Shown here one piece after another: positions 58,875 to 64,000 of a DNA stretch of 64,000 nt; within the stretch, counting starts at the first letter, position 1, and each line of letters starts with the position of its first letter. The position numbers were made by a program, and so were the translations under genes. The stretch lies in the NCBI GenBank assembly GCA_000469685.2, contig LS997562.1:22828802-22892801 (forward strand). The letters are read 5' to 3'. The notes under the pieces are model-generated. The model did no database searches, was not told where the DNA came from, and worked only from the letters and a program-made list of their open reading frames with translations. This DNA comes from Haemonchus contortus. Lineage: Eukaryota > Nematoda > Chromadorea > Rhabditida > Trichostrongylidae.

Positions 58875-61800
58875 CAAGGATAGTGGTGGATATGATCAGT
58901 AAAAACTTTGGTGTAAAGTTTGGCTATATTTCGTCGAGTAATAACCCCGCCGATTGCGGTACCAGGGGACTAACTAAAGAGGACTTAGCCAACCACATTT
59001 GGTGGACTGGCCCCGCATGGTTAGCGACCAATAACCTTCAAAACATAGAAAAGGATACATTTGAAGCCTTTAACGACGATCAAGGGGATATACTACCACA
59101 GAACGGAGAACCCACTACAGAAGTACTCACGGCCACAGAGGCTTCAATACCTTCAACGAATGGCGAATTAGTTGGCTCAGGGCTAATACAGACGTTCACC
59201 CAAGCAAAACGCGTTATGGCTTATGTGATTCGTTTCATAAAAGCTGTTATCAAGAAAATCAATACTCATCGTAGCACAAAGATAACATTAACAACTTTGG
59301 AACCAATACCTCTAGACACTATTTTACTGAATACGTTAGAAATTAGAATGGCAGGTCGAATTCTCATTAAGGTCCACCAAAAGGCAAGAGTCACAGAAAC
59401 CATTCTACAGTCTCTGAGTGATCTTAATATTCGCCCTGATAATGACGGCATTCTACGATGCTACGGTAGATTGGGACGGTCTCAAGTCGGATTTGAGACT
59501 AAGTATCCCATATTTGTCCTGCAAAAGACCCCCTTAGCAGCCATGATAATTCGCGACGTTCACCAGCATCATCACCCTGGCACTAACCACACAATGGCAC
59601 TAATCCGTCAGGAATACTGGATACCTCATCTGCGCTCCCAAAAACAAAAAGTCATTAGGAGATGTCTACACTGCCAAAAATTCAATAACCTCCCCTATAA
59701 GTACCCTATTCAAGAGGATTTGCCACAAGAAAGGGTAGTCCGATCCGCACCATTCCAACATGTGGGACTGGACTACTTCGGGCCACTCTCTGTGAATGGG
59801 CAAGTAGACATAGACGGACGGAATAAGTGCTACGGAGCGATAATAACCTGCATGGTAACCAGAATGGTGCATTTGGACGTTGTACCGGACCAAAATACCA
59901 TCTCATTTCTCAATATGCTAAGACGATTCTTCGCTAGAAGAGGGATCCCAAGGTCTATAGTAAGCGATAATGCCCCTACATTTCTGTTAGGGGAATCAAT
60001 CCTCAAGGAATGCATACAGGAAGCACAGAATGACCCAAGGGTGGCCATGGAGCTTAGCAATAAAGAGATTGAATGGAAGCATATAACTCCTTTCGCTCCT
60101 TGGCAGGGAGGTTTTTATGAGAGACTCATTAAATCCGTAAAATACTCCCTCCACAAGACATTAGCAGGGTCCACTGTATCATTCGACACACTAGCCACAA
60201 TACTTATAGAGATAGAAGCCGTGATTAATACCCGGCCACTAACCTACGTAGGAACGGACTTTGACAACATCGAAATCCTCCGTCCAATAGACTTCGTACA
60301 AAAAGAAATAGTTATATCGTACCCCTGGACATTCTCTACTGACGACAACAGCGATTCTGATTATGTGCCCCCAGAAGAAATAGTTGCACTGCAAACTAGA
60401 CGACAAACAATTTCTGCTCTAGAATCATCTTGTCAAATTACTGAGAAATTTTGGCACATATGGCAAACCCAATACCTCACCAGTCTTAGAGAAAAGCACA
60501 CTCTACACGTAAAGACCAAAAAAGGATGCAATCAAACCCCAAAAGAGGGAGCTCTAGTGCTGGTATGTGACGCATTGCAACCTCGCCATACCTGGAAAAT
60601 GGGAATCATTCAAGAGTTGGTAAGTAATTCCCAGGGAACGGTACGTGAAGCTCTAGTTCGACTACCTTCAAGAAGACGAATACGAAGACCGGTTAATCTC
60701 CTCATACCCTTGGAAATTGATGAGGATAATAGTCCAATATCCACTACGTCTAACGAGGATTCACAAAATAATCAAGCTACTAAACCTTCTGTTCCAGCAG
60801 AAAATCCCACTATCAACACTAACCCAACGGAAGAACAACGCTATCATTTCCGAGATAGAAGAGCTATAAATTACAATGACGACCAGTACGAAATGAGAGA
60901 ACCCACTCAATTCAATACCTTTTCAGTCGATTTACTACAATTACTAACCCTTCTATGTATTACAGTCGGTCGAGCTTCGGGGAATATGACTTCCCAGTAC
61001 AATATCCAATGTAAAGAAGGGGGTGTCCAATTAAAAATTCCAGAAATCACACCATATCAACTTTGCGCCGACCAATACTGTGTTGAATTCGGAAATCCAT
61101 CTAGGCAAGAAACAGTAAACTTCCCACCACAGGTTATCCTACATGAACATAAGGTTCAATGGAAATTATTAGAAAACCAAGTAACGAAAGTGATAGAGAC
61201 TACCTGTCCTCCGGCGCCGTTCTGTAAATTCGTAACCTGCACCTTTTGCAGCGCCAACATCACTAACCCTGAGTGCTGGCCAGTAAGAGCCATAATCGCC
61301 GTCGCTGCGCTGATATATTTCATTTTTACCGGTTGTTACGTATTTCTATATGTACCAGTGATAGTGGGCACCCCGTTCAAACTCCTAGTAACAATCATAT
61401 GGTACATCACCACCATAGGGTGCAGAAAGATAGGATGGTTAAGTAAAAAAGCCAACCCGAGAACGTTTCGACGTAGACATTTAGCAGAAATCATAGCAAT
61501 AATAATGTTGCTGGGCTCCTTTTCACGAGGGTGCCAAATCGTGGAGCTTTTTGAGCACTACTCCACGGTTTGCACCAAGAATTCCAATACTCCGTGCCAA
61601 GTGCTCCTCTCGGAAGTTTTCAAAATAAATTCTTTCAAACAAGAAGCTTGCCTCCGATTGTCCCTCAATAACACACCTGTACAAAACGTTCGCCTGCGCT
61701 GGAAATCCCTAGACTTGAGATGTGAACCGGAAACTGATCTTTTCACTAGAGATACCGTCTACAAAATAGTAGATAGTAAACGATGCGCTAGTAAAGGTTC

Positions 61801-63088
61801 ATGTCAAGAAGACAAATGTGGCGCGATTAATTTTTCTTCTCTTCTACCGGAACTTCAAGAGGGGAATAAATATCCAGGCAATACGGGTTGCATGGAATCC
61901 TGTGGAGGAATAGGTTGTCTATGCTTTTACCCAAGCTCTGGCTGTCTTTTTTACAGAGTATACCTACAACCACGGAATGATCATGTGTTTGAAATCTTCC
62001 ATTGCAATCGATGGGCAGCAAGTGCAAAAATAGAAATAAGTCATTCGGAAAAGTTACACGAAAATCCCACTACCGCAATCTTAGAGCTAGTTCCGAATCT
62101 CCCAATACAATGGAAATCCTTCAGTCTTACGCTCACTTCGTTGGCTCTTCCTCCAACTCCGTTATTCAATAGTTACTTTATTTCCGATGCAATACGTACT
62201 GCTATATGGCGTAAGGATATTCACGTTCCATTGCGATGCCCCGATTTCAATAGTGCGAGCCTTATGGATTGCCCCGTTGTGGACAACTGTAGGTGTTCAC
62301 CAGCGGAAATTCATGTAAATTGCAGATGCTCAGAATTCTCAATAACCAATTGGTTCAATAACACGAGAAATCAACTACCAGTGATTTATCCGGCACTCAA
62401 CTTCATACCACACCGAAAGTCTAAGGTTCAGGCAAAAGTTTTCTCGATGGTTACAGCAGAAATTGTAACTACCTTTCAAGCAGCTTATAAACCAGAAATT
62501 CTAGTTGATGACGCAATATGTACAGTAAGGGACTCAGAACTCAACGGATGCTATGGGTGTGCCAAGGGAGCCTTTAGTATCCTGACTTGCATAGCTTCTC
62601 GAGACCACGTCCAAGCAGAAGTGCGCTGCGATCAAGTGGGTTTTACGATACCATGTAACACAACTGGAGTTTCATCTACAGCGCGATTTACCTTCACCAC
62701 GGCTAGGAATTCGCTCAAATGTTCCGTTTCATGCGGCAGAATTGGCCATGAGTTCAAGATAGAAGGTGTTCTGAAATTTGCGTTCATCCCAAGTAATCTT
62801 TTCAATCGTTGGTTGAAAGGGGAATCCATAACCAACGACGACTTTGCATGGCCTGATTTTCTTCATATCTTTACAGTTTTTGCACAATGGTATAAAACTG
62901 TTCTACTAGTCGTAATCGGTTTACTGGCAATAATTGCCCTAACCTACATATTTCTTTCCACATGTGGGATAAGGATCCTCTTTTGGATTCTGATTCTATT
63001 TCCCAAAATAATCATTCATTCAATCTGGTGGTTAATCCGTACCGCTCCTTTCTGCAGACAAAGAACTAAGCCTAAAAAACAATATTAA
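58838..63088 (+). CDS. BEL/Pao RNase H end, integrase and Env (phlebovirus-like glycoprotein) frame
   Basis: The frame opens at 58838 without a good ATG and continues RNase H (NPADCGTRG), so it is not an independent gene 5' end. Integrase: His-Cys head about 240-290 (ending CLHCQKF), catalytic Asp in GLDYFGP (about 312), Asp in SDNAPT (about 376), Glu in GGFYERLIK (about 427). A DUF5641-like C-terminal part follows to about 640. Env begins near residue 690 with a hydrophobic leader, then a Cys-rich first ectodomain, a membrane pair at about 813-861, a second leader-like segment near 885, a large Cys-rich second ectodomain, and a C-terminal membrane anchor at about 1345-1400. Known nematode BEL elements (Tas, Cer7 group) have env genes related to phlebovirus glycoproteins, and the Cys pattern fits. 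Env in frame with integrase implies splicing or proteolysis. Confidence 0.87.
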   Translation: MGLFIYNRLSEIARIVVDMISKNFGVKFGYISSSNNPADCGTRGLTKEDLANHIWWTGPAWLATNNLQNIEKDTFEAFNDDQGDILPQNGEPTTEVLTATEASIPSTNGELVGSGLIQTFTQAKRVMAYVIRFIKAVIKKINTHRSTKITLTTLEPIPLDTILLNTLEIRMAGRILIKVHQKARVTETILQSLSDLNIRPDNDGILRCYGRLGRSQVGFETKYPIFVLQKTPLAAMIIRDVHQHHHPGTNHTMALIRQEYWIPHLRSQKQKVIRRCLHCQKFNNLPYKYPIQEDLPQERVVRSAPFQHVGLDYFGPLSVNGQVDIDGRNKCYGAIITCMVTRMVHLDVVPDQNTISFLNMLRRFFARRGIPRSIVSDNAPTFLLGESILKECIQEAQNDPRVAMELSNKEIEWKHITPFAPWQGGFYERLIKSVKYSLHKTLAGSTVSFDTLATILIEIEAVINTRPLTYVGTDFDNIEILRPIDFVQKEIVISYPWTFSTDDNSDSDYVPPEEIVALQTRRQTISALESSCQITEKFWHIWQTQYLTSLREKHTLHVKTKKGCNQTPKEGALVLVCDALQPRHTWKMGIIQELVSNSQGTVREALVRLPSRRRIRRPVNLLIPLEIDEDNSPISTTSNEDSQNNQATKPSVPAENPTINTNPTEEQRYHFRDRRAINYNDDQYEMREPTQFNTFSVDLLQLLTLLCITVGRASGNMTSQYNIQCKEGGVQLKIPEITPYQLCADQYCVEFGNPSRQETVNFPPQVILHEHKVQWKLLENQVTKVIETTCPPAPFCKFVTCTFCSANITNPECWPVRAIIAVAALIYFIFTGCYVFLYVPVIVGTPFKLLVTIIWYITTIGCRKIGWLSKKANPRTFRRRHLAEIIAIIMLLGSFSRGCQIVELFEHYSTVCTKNSNTPCQVLLSEVFKINSFKQEACLRLSLNNTPVQNVRLRWKSLDLRCEPETDLFTRDTVYKIVDSKRCASKGSCQEDKCGAINFSSLLPELQEGNKYPGNTGCMESCGGIGCLCFYPSSGCLFYRVYLQPRNDHVFEIFHCNRWAASAKIEISHSEKLHENPTTAILELVPNLPIQWKSFSLTLTSLALPPTPLFNSYFISDAIRTAIWRKDIHVPLRCPDFNSASLMDCPVVDNCRCSPAEIHVNCRCSEFSITNWFNNTRNQLPVIYPALNFIPHRKSKVQAKVFSMVTAEIVTTFQAAYKPEILVDDAICTVRDSELNGCYGCAKGAFSILTCIASRDHVQAEVRCDQVGFTIPCNTTGVSSTARFTFTTARNSLKCSVSCGRIGHEFKIEGVLKFAFIPSNLFNRWLKGESITNDDFAWPDFLHIFTVFAQWYKTVLLVVIGLLAIIALTYIFLSTCGIRILFWILILFPKIIIHSIWWLIRTAPFCRQRTKPKKQY

Positions 63089-63140
63089 TTCAATAACCTC
63101 ATCAAGTATAGCAGAGCAGTTATAGAGTTTGAGTGATAGC

Positions 63141-63167
63141 ATTTTTTTTCCTTTTTTTTTCTTTCAG
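63141..63167 (+). promoter_or_regulatory. polypyrimidine tract and 3' splice-site-like acceptor before ORF3
   Basis: An almost pure T/C tract ends in TTTCTTTCAG, a near-consensus nematode acceptor, 15 bp before the ATG of the third ORF and 53 bp after the Env stop. It offers a route to a spliced subgenomic mRNA. Confidence 0.55.
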
Positions 63168-63182
63168 CATCAATAACCGACT

Positions 63183-64000
63183 ATGTCAACGAACTACTTG
63201 TCCGAAATGTCATTCCTATCCAATTTATATCTGGACCAAACTTCAGCTGGAATGCTGGAAAAAGACTTGGCCAACAGCCTCAGAGAGATCCACGCCCAAA
63301 TCAAGGTAGCAAAAACATTAGGAATAGCACTAAAGCACCATCTTGACGGCAAAGTATTAGAAGGGGCCCGAGCAGGAGAACAAGTTCTCCTCATCAATAG
63401 GTTTTTGAGAACAGCCTTGGTGGCTCGAGAATCGATGTGGGGATATACGCAACGCTTCCTGACAGTCGACTCATTATATCAGAGGATGGCAGACTCGGGA
63501 GACCTTCCCACATGGAAGAGAACGAAGTGGCTCGAAGACGGGACGGACCACGACACGCACGCAAAGGACCTTATCCCGATAATCCACGGCCACATGAAGA
63601 CGTTGGTCCAACACATAGAAGTTATAGAAAAGGAGCTTGCCAAAGCCGAGAACCGACTCCAAATGGAAAGGGGTGAACAGGCCAGTACAGAAATCATGGT
63701 TAGAGAAATGATACGTGAAGAAGAAGAGCGAGAAAAAACTCTAACTGATGACGAGTACATGGACCGACTAATCGAGGAAAACAGTGAGGAAGAAGGGAAA
63801 TGGGATGATGAGGATTCAGAAATCCAGAACTCCAATGAGGAACCTTGTCGTATGACGCCGGAATCGGAATGGGCTCGCCTAGAGAAAACTCTGAGGGAAC
63901 TAGAGTATGCTCACCAATACCTCCCACAGAGGAAAATTCGTTGGACCTCGCCTAATAAAAGGAGCGACGTCAGATGCACGTTCTGCGCATCAGTGTGGCA
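63183..64000 (+). CDS. third ORF downstream of env, unknown function, runs off the window
   Basis: Starting at ATG 63183 (MSTNYLSEMSFLSNLYLDQT), the frame is open for at least 272 codons to the edge. The product is mostly alpha-helical by composition: an N-terminal amphipathic part (MLEKDLANSLREIHAQIKVA), a Trp-rich middle (WKRTKWLEDG), a likely coiled coil (IEVIEKELAKAENRLQME), a strongly acidic stretch rich in Glu-Glu and Asp, and, near the edge, CTFCASVW, which might start a zinc knuckle. It is not Gag, protease, RT, integrase or Env of this element. It could be an accessory protein, a captured host gene, a second gag-like protein, or the start of another element inserted before the 3' LTR. 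I do not recognise the family. Confidence 0.72.
   Translation, partial: MSTNYLSEMSFLSNLYLDQTSAGMLEKDLANSLREIHAQIKVAKTLGIALKHHLDGKVLEGARAGEQVLLINRFLRTALVARESMWGYTQRFLTVDSLYQRMADSGDLPTWKRTKWLEDGTDHDTHAKDLIPIIHGHMKTLVQHIEVIEKELAKAENRLQMERGEQASTEIMVREMIREEEEREKTLTDDEYMDRLIEENSEEEGKWDDEDSEIQNSNEEPCRMTPESEWARLEKTLRELEYAHQYLPQRKIRWTSPNKRSDVRCTFCASVW

Larger units (their letters stand above)
54530..64000 (+). mobile_element. BEL/Pao retroelement with env and a third ORF (3' end outside the window)
   Basis: LTR-like sequence with TATA box and AATAAA, a tRNA-Gly-type primer binding site, then Gag-Pol, integrase-Env and an extra ORF. The 5' LTR seems to begin between about 54510 and 54670, but I cannot fix its start because the 3' LTR is beyond the window. 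Coding frames of 1,234 and 1,416 codons, broken only once, show that the copy is young compared with the relic at 36.9 kb. Confidence 0.85.

Noticed and set aside
63479..63835. 118-codon minus-strand ORF
   Set aside because: A Ser-rich shadow of the acidic part of ORF3 on the plus strand.
1..64000. CRISPR arrays, bacterial operons, prophage
   Set aside because: No short regularly spaced repeats and no bacterial gene organisation; the introns and transposons are eukaryotic.

Overview
The window looks like nematode nuclear DNA, most likely from a strongylid/clade V parasite. Genes are split into short exons with GT-AG introns. There is a NAS-type astacin protease with EGF and CUB domains, a CANT1-family apyrase, a ShK-domain exon, a putative trans-splice acceptor, and BEL/Pao retroelements with a phlebovirus-like envelope gene, which is typical of nematodes. 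I see no bacterial-style operons, rRNA or intact tRNA. Exon models were built by eye by joining exons only where splice sites and reading phase agree.

Layout. 1-17 kb: gene-poor, with tRNA-derived SINE fragments, a microsatellite and a decayed Tc1-like transposon (9.38-10.81 kb). 17.1-27.6 kb: a 13-exon astacin metalloprotease gene (522 aa) with a dead mariner in intron 5 and a SINE in intron 9. 27.7-36.8 kb: repeats (TTAA-flanked TIR elements, SINEs, a mariner-like element, an inverted repeat) mixed with a ShK-domain exon (-), a complete three-exon gene for a 94-aa secreted Cys protein (-) and the last two exons of a MESH1/HDDC3-type ppGpp/NADPH hydrolase (+). 36.9-42.5 kb: a decayed BEL/Pao element. 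41.3-54.5 kb: a large inverted duplication with arms of about 6.13 kb around a 430-bp spacer. Each arm has one complete nine-exon apyrase gene, and the two genes converge tail to tail. The arms also copy the 3' part of the decayed BEL env. A 489-bp foldback element with a TTA target-site duplication sits in the left arm only; the right arm keeps the empty site.

54.5-64 kb: a much better preserved BEL/Pao element with TATA box, AATAAA, tRNA-Gly-type primer binding site, a 1,234-codon Gag-protease-RT-RNase H frame, and an overlapping 1,416-codon integrase-Env frame in the -1 register. A third open frame, behind a strong splice-acceptor-like tract, runs off the window edge. Its product has a coiled-coil-like acidic part and a CxxC near the window edge and matches no BEL protein I know.

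The secreted astacin, ShK exon, 94-aa protein and duplicated apyrases suggest a secretome-rich locus remodelled by transposons. The best candidates for something undescribed are the third ORF of the env-bearing BEL element and the inverted apyrase duplication with its one-sided insertion.
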